From positions 1 through 22,720 of the forward strand of contig CAZJGK010000055.1 in the NCBI GenBank assembly GCA_964545545.1: a stretch of DNA of 22,720 nucleotides, written 5' to 3'. A program made the position numbers and the translations under genes. Below the pieces are notes generated by a model, which searched no databases, was not told the origin of the DNA, and worked only from the letters and a program-made list of their open reading frames with translations. This document shows positions 1-6,835 of this stretch, in pieces. How positions within the stretch are numbered: position 1 is the first letter of the stretch; each line of letters starts with the position of its first letter. This DNA is from JAHJTW01 sp964545545. GTDB taxonomy: Bacteria > Krumholzibacteriota > Krumholzibacteriia > LZORAL124-64-63.

Positions 1-1149
1 ATCGTGTTTTTGGAACCGTTTGACGCGGGCTCACACCGGGCGTTTCGTCAGGGTCTGACCAAATGGTCCCGGCACAGGATCACGAGCCTGACCCTGCCGG
101 GAAGGTTTTGGAAGTGGCGCATGCGTGGCGCGGCCGCCTGGTTCGCCGACCAGATCAATGACCGCGGTTATCCTGAGGCCGATCTTTTGCTGACCACCGG
201 TTTTCTCAACGTGGCCGATTTGCGGGGACTGCTGACACCTGCCTCGGCTCGGATTCCCATCGTTCTCTACATGCATGAAAACCAACTGACCTATCCTTTG
301 AGTCCCCGGGAAGAGTTCGATTTTCATTTCGGGTTCACCAATATCATCAGCGCCCTGGCGGCCGATAAAGTGGTGTTCAATTCCGATTACCACCGCGATC
401 TTTTTCTGGATTCCATCCCCGGTTTTTTGAGCAAGATGCCCGAGGCGGTGCCTCGCAATATCCCCCACAGGATCGAGGCCGTCAGTTCCGTACTGCCGGT
501 GGGGCTTGCCCGTGAACCCCTGGGCCCCGCCCACTTCCCCCGGTACCGGGGGGCCGCCTGCGAACCCGGGGTCGGCCCCGCCTGGCCCCGCAACAAACGC
601 CATCGCCTGGTGTGGAACCATCGCTGGGAATTCGATAAGCGCCCCCAGGATTTTGTCACCGCGACGCGGGCTTTACTGGACATGGGTCTGGATTTCGAGG
701 TGGCCCTGCTGGGCGATCCGGGCGGCAACGAGGACGTTTTCTTGCCGTTGAGGGAGGAGTTGGGTACCCGCTGTGTGGCGTTCGGCCACCAGCCCGACCG
801 CGCTCAGTACGATAACCAGCTTGCCCAGGCCGACATCGTGGTTTCCTGCGCGGATCAGGAGTATTTCGGGATTGCCGTGGCCGAGGCTGTTCACGCGGGA
901 TGCTATCCGGTGTTGCCGCGCCGGCAGGTCTACCCCTCCCTCTATGGGACCCGGTGCCGGGGCCCGCATTTCTACGGTTCCGTGGAGGATCTGATCAACC
1001 TGCTGGCAAGATTGCTGACCGGTGACGACTGTGGCCACATCTGTTCACTGGATCAGGATATGGACAGGTATTGCTGGTCCCGGATCATCGCTGAATATGA
1101 TACCCTGCTGGACGCAACGGCTCGGGAAAGCACAGGAGGTCCAGGGTGA
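1..1149 (+). CDS. tRNA-queuosine alpha-mannosyltransferase-like glycosyltransferase (DUF3524/QTMAN family), 5' partial
   Basis: The family transfers mannose from a nucleotide sugar to queuosine at the wobble position of tRNA in the cytoplasm. Seen: the N-terminal signature of the DUF3524 domain (LEPFDAGSHRAF, then LTLPGRFWKWRMRGAA), the YMHENQLTYP segment, and a GT-B C-terminal half with VWNHRWEFDKRP and the donor-site motif EYFGIAVAEAVHAG. The frame is open from base 1. A GTG lies at base 4, but family members normally have Met-x-Ile before VFLEPF, so I think the real start is just upstream and only a few residues are missing. A Pro/Gly-rich insert (about residues 175-195) separates the two halves. 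The stop overlaps the next gene as GTGA, so the two are translationally coupled. Family call is firm; the exact sugar and nucleoside are inferred from the family. Confidence 0.85.
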   Translation: MVFLEPFDAGSHRAFRQGLTKWSRHRITSLTLPGRFWKWRMRGAAAWFADQINDRGYPEADLLLTTGFLNVADLRGLLTPASARIPIVLYMHENQLTYPLSPREEFDFHFGFTNIISALAADKVVFNSDYHRDLFLDSIPGFLSKMPEAVPRNIPHRIEAVSSVLPVGLAREPLGPAHFPRYRGAACEPGVGPAWPRNKRHRLVWNHRWEFDKRPQDFVTATRALLDMGLDFEVALLGDPGGNEDVFLPLREELGTRCVAFGHQPDRAQYDNQLAQADIVVSCADQEYFGIAVAEAVHAGCYPVLPRRQVYPSLYGTRCRGPHFYGSVEDLINLLARLLTGDDCGHICSLDQDMDRYCWSRIIAEYDTLLDATARESTGGPG

Positions 1150-1967
1150 GAGAACCGCGCCCCACCAAAGGTTATCTGCTGGATATTGAAGGTGTTCTGG
1201 TGCGGAACAAGGCCTATGAGCCGGTTCCGGGAGCGGTGGACTGGGTTGCCCGGCTCGATGACCTTGACCTTCCCTACTGCCTTGTCTCGAACAACACGAC
1301 CGATCGCCCCGCCGATCTCATCGAACGGCTCAACCGCACGGGCTATGCCCTGCGCAGGGACCGGCTGGTGGGAGCCCTGGAACTGGGGCGTTCCATGCTG
1401 CTGGAGCGGGGCATCCGCAAGCTCTGCTGGCTGGGGGTGGAGAATCTGAGGGATTTCTGGGAAGATGCGGGGTTCTCGCTGACCACCGGGGATGATTGTG
1501 AAGCGGTGGTCATGGGGGTCAATCCCGGACTGACCATCCGGGATCTGGAGGGGGTGCTGGCTGGTGTGCTGGATCGTGGGGTGGATCTTGTGTGCCTGCA
1601 TCGCAACACATTCTATCTCGACGACCAGGATCGGCGGCGCATGGGCCCCGGGTGCTGGTCGGCCGCCCTGGAAGCCCTGGGTGGCTGCGGCCAGGTCCAC
1701 ACCGTGGGCAAACCCGATCCCGGGATTTACCTCGCGGCCCTGAAAAGAATTGGCGTCGAGGCTGAGGATACTCTATTTATCTCTGATGATCCGGTCTCGG
1801 ACCTGATCACCGCCGGCAGGCTGGGTATGCAAACGGCGTTTGTCCTTTCGGGCAAACATCCGGATCATGAAGTGCTGGGCCGTATGGACCAGGATGACTG
1901 GCCGGATATCATTTGCAACCGGCTGTCCGACATTTCCCTGACTAAAGAGGATGTCCCTGATGTCTGA
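1146..1967 (+). CDS. HAD-superfamily subfamily IIA hydrolase (NagD/HDHD2/LHPP-like)
   Basis: Probable phosphatase of the haloacid dehalogenase fold, cytoplasmic, substrate unknown. Seen: motif I LLDIEGVLV (Asp13 as the expected nucleophile), motif II LVSNNTTDRP, the large type-IIA cap after it, motif III lysine in VGKPDPGIY, and motif IV ISDDPVSDL followed by the usual AGRLGMQT. The 273-residue length fits the subfamily. The GTG start at 1146 overlaps the upstream stop and has AGGAGG at 1134-1139 six bases before it, which settles the start. Oddity: motif I reads D-x-E rather than D-x-D, so the general acid/base Asp is replaced by Glu15. Position between a tRNA glycosyltransferase and an alpha/beta-fold protein in an overlapping operon gives no clear substrate. 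Confidence 0.85.
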   Translation: MREPRPTKGYLLDIEGVLVRNKAYEPVPGAVDWVARLDDLDLPYCLVSNNTTDRPADLIERLNRTGYALRRDRLVGALELGRSMLLERGIRKLCWLGVENLRDFWEDAGFSLTTGDDCEAVVMGVNPGLTIRDLEGVLAGVLDRGVDLVCLHRNTFYLDDQDRRRMGPGCWSAALEALGGCGQVHTVGKPDPGIYLAALKRIGVEAEDTLFISDDPVSDLITAGRLGMQTAFVLSGKHPDHEVLGRMDQDDWPDIICNRLSDISLTKEDVPDV

Positions 1968-2847
1968 AACCAACAGCGGCCAGGCTGAGCTCAAACCCAA
2001 GCGTGATCCCGTCCTCGTGAGGCAGACCACGACCCTGGCTCTTTCGACCTGGGACCTTGCCCACCGCAAAACCGCCCGACCGGACGACCAACGCGGCTTC
2101 CTGGTCACCATGCGGTCCTGGCAGCGCCTGGTGGCCTCCTTTGAACGTGAGCGCGGCATCGCCGAGGCCGGCCGCAGCCGGTTTTTGCTGCGGGGGGATG
2201 CCCGGGGCAGCTGTCTTTTGATTCACGGCATATCCACGGGGCCGGGTGACCTGGCCGAGCTGGGCGAAATTCTCCATGACCGGGGCTTCGATGTCTACGT
2301 GTTGCGCCTGCCCGATCACGGCCGCAGTGTCAGCACCTTGAGCGAGGTTTCCTGGGAGTCGTATCTGAACTATGTGGTGCAGTGCTATCGTCTGCTGGCT
2401 CGCGGTCCGGGCAAGGTGAACGTGATCGGTCTGGGATACGGAGCCACCTTGGCCCTGCTGCTTGCCCAACGGGAAAAACCGGCATCCTTTACTCTGCTGG
2501 CTCCAGCCCTCATCGCGCGGGAGTCCTTCTTTCAACGTCTGGCGATTCGCCTGCGCCTCAACCACCTGAACTTCTTCCGCCGGTGGCTGGGTTGGGATGC
2601 CGGCCTGGTGGAGGGGATGGATCGCGCGCGCAGTCGGGTGGGCCAGATCAGAGTGCCCATCTTTGCGGCCCAGTGCGAGGACGACAATCTCGCTTCTACT
2701 GATTCCCTGCGATTCCTGCAGCGCAAGGCTCGTCATGGAGCTTCCCGTTTCAAGATCTTTCCCGAGGGCGGCCATGGGATTCTGGCTTCCCACGGAGAGG
2801 GCTCTCTCTACGAAGATATTTCCAATTTTCTCGCCGCGGGAAACTAG
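1960..2847 (+). CDS. alpha/beta-hydrolase-fold protein with an altered nucleophile elbow
   Basis: Alpha/beta-hydrolase fold of the serine aminopeptidase/monoacylglycerol-lipase type. Seen: LLIHGISTGPGDL as the oxyanion-loop HG motif, LRLPDHGRS, an acid-loop candidate in AAQCEDDNL, and a catalytic-His candidate in EGGHGIL near the C-terminus. The nucleophile elbow reads VIGLGYGAT, so the usual G-x-S-x-G serine is glycine; the DNA (ggt ctg gga tac gga) is unambiguous. It may be non-catalytic or use another residue. Two in-frame ATGs compete, 1951 and 1960; AAAGAGG at 1944-1950 touches the first and is nine bases from the second, so I chose 1960 (295 residues). The start lies inside the HAD gene, the third member of this coupled operon. 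No signal peptide is seen. Confidence 0.8.
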   Translation: MSETNSGQAELKPKRDPVLVRQTTTLALSTWDLAHRKTARPDDQRGFLVTMRSWQRLVASFERERGIAEAGRSRFLLRGDARGSCLLIHGISTGPGDLAELGEILHDRGFDVYVLRLPDHGRSVSTLSEVSWESYLNYVVQCYRLLARGPGKVNVIGLGYGATLALLLAQREKPASFTLLAPALIARESFFQRLAIRLRLNHLNFFRRWLGWDAGLVEGMDRARSRVGQIRVPIFAAQCEDDNLASTDSLRFLQRKARHGASRFKIFPEGGHGILASHGEGSLYEDISNFLAAGN

Positions 2848-2852
2848 GGGGT

Positions 2853-3488
2853 TCAGGCAGCCGTGCCGGAATCCGGCAGAAGAAGGTCCTTGAGCTGGCG
2901 GTCGCTCAAGTGAGCGCCCATTCCCCAGCGCCCGATGGCCAACGTGGTGAGCACCTGCACATACCAGGAAAAGTGCCGGGCGATCTTGGCGGCAATTTCG
3001 GCGCTTGCTGAAGGTTGCGAGCCACGCTTCAAGAGGTTCGCCGCGACTTCGAAACAGACTTTTCCGCAGACCATATCCCGTTGCCTGGTTTCTTCGTCCG
3101 ACATTCCCCACAGGGTTTTCCTGCGCCGGTGGCCTTCTCCCCATCCGAACAAACCGAGATACAGCAAACGTTGCTGCCCCTGCTCCAGATACCACTGGGC
3201 CCTTGACCGGTTGCCGGTTGATTTGGAGGGCGCCAACCACTGTGGTCCGGATCCGAAGAGCGCCCGGTGGGGATCATGACCTTGTCCCAGGCTCGCCAGC
3301 AGGTGGGCCAGGTGGACGTTCACATCCTCATCGAATTCCGCGGCGTTGGTCGGGAATGCCGATTCGCGTCGGGCTTCCAGGAGCTCTTCCATGAAGAATA
3401 AGGACAGGGGCCGCGTTTCGCTCCAGTCGGGAAACAGGGTCCGAAAAACCGGAGCCGATGATGGCCGGGCAGCGACGACAGGAGTCAT
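2853..3488 (-). CDS. hypothetical protein, 211 residues
   Basis: I do not recognise this protein. It is soluble-looking, with no signal peptide or membrane segment, rich in Trp, Arg and Leu, and probably helical. Visible landmarks are PDWSETRPLSLFFMEELLEA near the N-terminus, WYLEQGQQRLLYLGLFGWGEG in the middle, a two-Cys stretch MVCGKVCFEVAANLL, and a C-terminal WYVQVLTTLAIGRWGMGAHL. The start at 3488 is chosen because AAAGGA (plus-strand 3497-3502) sits eight bases upstream; the frame continues open to 3530 but without a comparable signal. It is convergent with the alpha/beta-fold gene, the two stops only five bases apart, and divergent from the 649-residue membrane protein gene across a 318 bp region. 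Confidence 0.7.
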   Translation of the reverse strand: MTPVVAARPSSAPVFRTLFPDWSETRPLSLFFMEELLEARRESAFPTNAAEFDEDVNVHLAHLLASLGQGHDPHRALFGSGPQWLAPSKSTGNRSRAQWYLEQGQQRLLYLGLFGWGEGHRRRKTLWGMSDEETRQRDMVCGKVCFEVAANLLKRGSQPSASAEIAAKIARHFSWYVQVLTTLAIGRWGMGAHLSDRQLKDLLLPDSGTAA

Positions 3489-3806
3489 GATCGGTTTCCT
3501 TTCCTCGGGACTCTGGATGAGCACTTGCACGGATCATGCCGCCCGACAGTTTTGGTGAATTCTGTAACTTGTTTGATATCAACAATAATTTTCATGAAGG
3601 TTGCCGCCGGGCGGGAATTCCCGGGCCTGTCCGGATGATAATTGAACAGTGGGATTCCCCTTGAACCCTCGAATTTTTCCTTGGGTTATTCCTTTTGGTG
3701 CCGAAAACAGGACTGACAATGATTCGGCGCGGCAAGGGGCCGTTGTCCGTACGGGTCAGATGGGCTGGATGACGGAATCCGGCTCGTTATGGGAAAGGAT
3801 TCGGGG
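3489..3806. promoter_or_regulatory. 318 bp divergent intergenic region with short palindromes
   Basis: This AT-richer stretch separates two divergent genes and must hold promoters for both. I see no convincing -35/-10 pair. GATAAT at 3637-3642 is a possible -10 for the plus strand without a good -35. It contains a perfect 12-bp palindrome CGGGAATTCCCG at 3612-3623, the similar GGGATTCCCC at 3651-3660, and a perfect 10-bp palindrome TTGATATCAA at 3573-3582. These may be operator sites. No gene of useful length is supported here. Confidence 0.4.
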
Positions 3807-5756
3807 ATGAGCCAAAGCAAGCAGAATGCCGGCAAGAAATTCAGTTCAGGGAATTCCGGGAAGAATGAGGTTCCTCCCGAAGGGTTTGCCGACTTCATGG
3901 ATCTGGCTTCAGACATGGAAGATGCCGCTCCTGCGGCCTCACCCGAGGTTGCCGAGCCGGCCCTCAAGGCCGAATCCGCACCCGACCCTGAAATTCCGGC
4001 GGCTGGCGCAGAACCCGCCTTGAAACCCTGGCGCAAGAAACAAGAGAACGGAACCCCCGCCTGGGCCTGGGGCATGTTGCCTGCGATCTGTACCTTGATT
4101 ATCGGTGCGGGTCTGGGCAGCGCCCTGATTTTCCTTTTCAAGGGGAGCTTGGCCCCGCTGTTGGATTTTTCCGGCTGGACGAGCCTCAGTACCCTCTATG
4201 ATCTCAACGCCTATCCCCAGCATATCTTTTATGCCGTGCTGTTGTTCTCGGTGTTGTTGCAGACGATGGTGGGATACCGTATGGGCGCCGTCATCCGGAA
4301 CCTGAAGCAACGCGCGAACTCCCAGCAGGAATTGCTGTCCCAGTTGATGTCCCTGCGCCTGGACAACGAAGAGGCCTGGACCAATCCGATCTTCAAGGTG
4401 AGTCCCGAGGTGGAAAGTTTCACGGTCGAAACTCTTGGCGCCTGGCGGCACAAGGAATCCCGCGTCAAACGAGTGATCGGGCTCGAGGGTGAACTCCATC
4501 GTCTGGAAAAAGCCCTGAGTGGAGATTCCCGCACGGATCTCGCCGGGAAGTTCGAGATCCCGGTGGTGGGTATGGTGGCGGATGAAATCCTGCAGCTGCA
4601 CGATGAACGGGATGCGGCCGTGGAAGAAGTCCAGACCTGGAAGGCCCGGCTCGGCAGCAGGGGCCACGAGGTCATGGGTGATCTGCGGGACGCCCGCGGG
4701 TGGCAGCGCTTTACCCTGGACCAGCTAAATCTGCAAGAGGACGCTGTGAGCAAGGCGAGCGAACACCTGGTTTCTGCCGGCAGCCAGCTGGAACAGGACC
4801 CGCGCTACGAGTGGGATCCCCAGGAAATCCTGAGCCTGCTCGTGGATATCCACACCCATTTTATCGCCGCCGTCGCCTCGGATACCCAGGCCGGAAACGG
4901 TGCTGGGGGAGCGAGCAGTGCCGAACTTCTGGACCGGATGGCCAAGTTGAATCTGCAGATCGGCATGGAAGTGGCGCGGTTGGGGGCCCGGGGGGAACGC
5001 ATGGCGCCCATGGCCCAGACCCTGGAAGAGCTGACCCGGGCATTTCGTGAGCAGGCCGGTCAAGGCGGGAACTCCGGAGCCGGGCACGTGGGAGTGCCGC
5101 TCAAGGTTCTGGAGCGGCTGGAAACAGAGCTGGCGAAGTTGGAAAAGGCGGCCTCTCGGCCCCAGCGGAACTTGCCCCAAATGGTCCAGAAACTGGGACG
5201 TGTGGCACAGGTTGCCGCAGGCAATCTCGCCAAGATCGCCGGCAGTTTCGATACCCAGTACGAGAGGTTGGATCGGGCTTGTAAGGTTTGCGCCGATCTG
5301 ACGGGACTGGAATTGGAAACGGCGGATTCGGTTCCTGAGCAGGAAAATAATCTGGAATTGAGCCAGTTCGATCCTTTCCTCAAGAGGGGACCCGAAGAGG
5401 ATGTGCCGGTCATTGACCCGTTCATGGAACGTCAAAGTTCGGTCACCGTGCAGGGAAATACTCTGGAATCCATGGAGGTTTCCAATAACATTCTGCCGGG
5501 CGATGAGGATGTTTTCACGCATTCCGGGGATCAGGTAGTCGAACCCTGCCTTCCCGATCCGACGCCCCAGGTGTATGATTTGTCGGAGTTCGACGCTGTG
5601 AAAATGCCCGATTCTGCTCCCCAAAGCCCGGCGGCAGAGAGTGTTTATGATCTGTCCGAGTTCGGGGCGGTCCTGATTCCGGACCCCCAGGGCGAAGCCC
5701 ATGGTGCCGACCGCGTTTATGATCTGGGCGATTTCGGGGCCCGGCGTCTGGATTGA
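3807..5756 (+). CDS. two-helix membrane protein with long cytoplasmic helical region and C-terminal 24-residue tandem repeat
   Basis: Not a family I recognise. Order of parts in the 649-residue protein: an acidic Ala/Pro-rich N-terminus (to about residue 75); a basic patch KPWRKK; a first transmembrane helix at about 87-112; a short extracytoplasmic loop; a second helix at about 138-157 followed by positive charges (YRMGAVIRNLKQR), which puts the long remainder in the cytoplasm; then a long, charged, helix-prone region to about 500 with coiled-coil character; then an acidic tail. The tail carries VYDLSEFDAV, VYDLSEFGAV and VYDLGDFGA at residues 589, 613 and 637, exactly 24 residues apart. I chose ATG 3807 because GGAAAGGA (3792-3799) lies seven bases upstream; ATG 3789 has no such signal. 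It is followed 24 bases later by a small gene, probably in one operon. Role may be scaffold or signalling, but this is a guess. Confidence 0.75.
   Translation: MSQSKQNAGKKFSSGNSGKNEVPPEGFADFMDLASDMEDAAPAASPEVAEPALKAESAPDPEIPAAGAEPALKPWRKKQENGTPAWAWGMLPAICTLIIGAGLGSALIFLFKGSLAPLLDFSGWTSLSTLYDLNAYPQHIFYAVLLFSVLLQTMVGYRMGAVIRNLKQRANSQQELLSQLMSLRLDNEEAWTNPIFKVSPEVESFTVETLGAWRHKESRVKRVIGLEGELHRLEKALSGDSRTDLAGKFEIPVVGMVADEILQLHDERDAAVEEVQTWKARLGSRGHEVMGDLRDARGWQRFTLDQLNLQEDAVSKASEHLVSAGSQLEQDPRYEWDPQEILSLLVDIHTHFIAAVASDTQAGNGAGGASSAELLDRMAKLNLQIGMEVARLGARGERMAPMAQTLEELTRAFREQAGQGGNSGAGHVGVPLKVLERLETELAKLEKAASRPQRNLPQMVQKLGRVAQVAAGNLAKIAGSFDTQYERLDRACKVCADLTGLELETADSVPEQENNLELSQFDPFLKRGPEEDVPVIDPFMERQSSVTVQGNTLESMEVSNNILPGDEDVFTHSGDQVVEPCLPDPTPQVYDLSEFDAVKMPDSAPQSPAAESVYDLSEFGAVLIPDPQGEAHGADRVYDLGDFGARRLD
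5571..5744 (+). repeat. three in-frame copies of a 72-bp unit encoding VYDLSEFGAV-type motifs
   Basis: Within the C-terminus of the membrane protein gene the peptide core V-Y-D-L-S/G-E/D-F-D/G-A is encoded at 5571-5600, 5643-5672 and 5715-5744. The start-to-start distance is 72 bp both times. The ten-residue core is conserved and the 14-residue linkers are not, except for a PD after the core in the first two copies. A looser relative, LELSQFDPF, is encoded at 5352-5378. Confidence 0.85.
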
Positions 5757-5759
5757 GTC

Positions 5760-5777
5760 GGCCGGAGAAATCCGGCC
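5760..5777 (+). promoter_or_regulatory. intercistronic hairpin with GAAA tetraloop covering the SD of the next gene
   Basis: GGCCGGA (5760-5766) pairs perfectly with TCCGGCC (5771-5777) around a GAAA loop (5767-5770), a GNRA-type tetraloop. It starts four bases after the upstream stop and ends three bases before ATG 5781. The only SD-like bases for that start, GGAGAAA at 5764-5770, lie in the stem and loop. The structure could limit translation of the second gene or mark an mRNA processing site; no U-tract follows, so it is not a terminator. Confidence 0.55.
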
Positions 5778-5780
5778 TTG

Positions 5781-6389
5781 ATGGAAGAGCACCCTGTGGC
5801 CGGACCTGAAGACTTTGCTGCGGATATCCGGTATCTTGTCGCCTGCCTGGTCGACCTGGATTCCAGCCTCGGAGCGTCCGGGCCTTTTTCCGGCCCGGTG
5901 CCGGTTTCCGCGTTTATCCGGATGGATCTTTCCCTGGCGCTTCTGGTTGCCGAGACCGACGCTGACCTGGCCGGCGCCCTGGCGAGCCTGCGCGAGATTC
6001 TTCAGCAAATCCACCATACATTGAGCAGTGTTCCCGAGCGGTGCGATCCCGCCCTGAACCCTGTCTGGGAACATTGTGCGGATTATCTGGAGGGGATTCT
6101 TGTGCGCCGGAACGAGGGGGCGACCCTGCCTGCCTTGGCGGCGGATGCGGGGTGGCGGGAGATGTCCGGCCGTTTGACCAGAGCAGGGGGCCCGCTGGGG
6201 GTTATGGATGGTCTGGCAGATGTCATGGGCGGTTGGGATGCCCGCTGGAGCCGGCAGAGGCTTGAACCCGGCCGGGAGCGGGAACTTGCCGCACGGTGGC
6301 GCCAATTGCGTTCCTATGGTGACCGCCTTTTTCAAAAAGGCCTGCTTGACGCATTCGAACCGGGCACCGGCAAAAAGGACCAGGGCTAG
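5781..6389 (+). CDS. hypothetical protein, 202 residues, partner of the upstream membrane protein
   Basis: I do not recognise a family. The protein is soluble-looking, acidic in its N-terminal half and helical throughout, with no motif that suggests an active site. Landmarks: DFAADIRYLVACLVDLDSSL near the start, LREILQQIHHTLSSVPERCD in the middle, and an Arg-rich WSRQRLEPGRERELAARWRQ near the end. A TTG at 5778 directly precedes ATG 5781; I took the ATG. The gene follows the membrane protein by 24 bases on the same strand, so co-transcription is likely, and the hairpin between them may set the ratio of the two products. Coding support is the long frame, codon pattern like its neighbours and operon position. 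Confidence 0.65.
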   Translation: MEEHPVAGPEDFAADIRYLVACLVDLDSSLGASGPFSGPVPVSAFIRMDLSLALLVAETDADLAGALASLREILQQIHHTLSSVPERCDPALNPVWEHCADYLEGILVRRNEGATLPALAADAGWREMSGRLTRAGGPLGVMDGLADVMGGWDARWSRQRLEPGRERELAARWRQLRSYGDRLFQKGLLDAFEPGTGKKDQG

Positions 6390-6539
6390 ATTGCGTTATG
6401 CAAGGCCAAGGTGTTTCTTGAGGGATCCTGCATTGTCCCGGCGTGGTTATTTGTCCCTGCCGCTTTCCTTATTTTCCTCATAATTCCTTCAGAGTTAACG
6501 AATCCGGCCGATAGTGTGTTTATTCGGGGCCAGGCATGG

Positions 6540-6593
6540 GAGTTGCTGATTTGTTACTAATCGTGATGTGGCACGCATCACCGCCAGCAACTC
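6540..6593 (+). promoter_or_regulatory. nested hairpin in the leader of the HTH gene, ending at its SD
   Basis: Two inverted repeats are nested. The outer arms GAGTTGCTG (6540-6548) and CAGCAACTC (6585-6593) are perfect over nine pairs. The inner arms GTGATGTG (6563-6570) and CGCATCAC (6574-6581) pair over eight positions with one G-U around a GCA loop. The fold ends one base before the SD GAGAGGA (6594-6600) of ATG 6610. This could be a translational control element or, read as DNA, a two-part operator for a DNA-binding protein such as the one encoded next. Confidence 0.55.
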
Positions 6594-6609
6594 GAGAGGA
6601 GACACTTCC

Positions 6610-6828
6610 ATGTCTGACCAGAAAGATCCGACGCGGATATACATCGGGGGAAACGACCAGATCTCACAGGTCATGACGTCGGTGGAAGCCGCGGATTACC
6701 TGAAGATGCATGTCAAGACCGTGTGTCGCTTGGCCAAGGAGGGGAAGCTCCCCGCCCGCAAGGTTGGCAGTGAATGGCGTTTCCTACGCTCGGTTCTGGA
6801 TAATTGGTTAGCCGAATCCTTGGTGTGA
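6610..6828 (+). CDS. small excisionase/BldC-like helix-turn-helix DNA-binding protein
   Basis: A 72-residue protein consisting of a short polar N-terminus and one MerR-type/HTH_17 domain: MTSVEAADYLKMHVKTVCRL is the helix-turn-helix, followed by AKEGKLPARKVGSEWRFLR as the wing and recognition region, and a final helix SVLDNWLAESLV. Such proteins bind DNA as dimers or cooperative arrays; members act as transcription regulators (BldC) or recombination directionality factors. There is no integrase nearby, so a regulator is more likely. ATG 6610 is set by GAGAGGA at 6594-6600; upstream in-frame starts are inside the leader hairpin. Its stop is seven bases from the STAS/HD-GYP-like gene, so the two form an operon. 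A structured leader suggests its own expression is controlled. Confidence 0.88.
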   Translation: MSDQKDPTRIYIGGNDQISQVMTSVEAADYLKMHVKTVCRLAKEGKLPARKVGSEWRFLRSVLDNWLAESLV

Positions 6829-6835
6829 GAACTTG

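Noticed and set aside
2869..2885. GCCGGAATCCGGC palindrome as a terminator between convergent genes
   Set aside because: It is inside the coding end of the minus-strand gene, has only a one-base centre and no T-tract.
1942..3240. Long open frame on the minus strand
   Set aside because: It lies antisense to the alpha/beta-hydrolase-fold gene, shows no family motif and has low-complexity Gly/Arg/Gln composition typical of shadow frames in GC-rich DNA.
4725..6335. 536-codon minus-strand frame
   Set aside because: It is opposite two plus-strand genes with normal codon usage and good starts; no recognisable domain.
6569..6584. TGGCAC at 6569-6574 as a sigma-54 promoter -24 element
   Set aside because: There is no TTGC at the required spacing downstream; the bases belong to the inner hairpin of the leader.
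6610..6828. Excisionase of a mobile element
   Set aside because: The HTH fold allows it, but no integrase, attachment-site repeat or phage gene is nearby, and the partner gene is a signalling protein.
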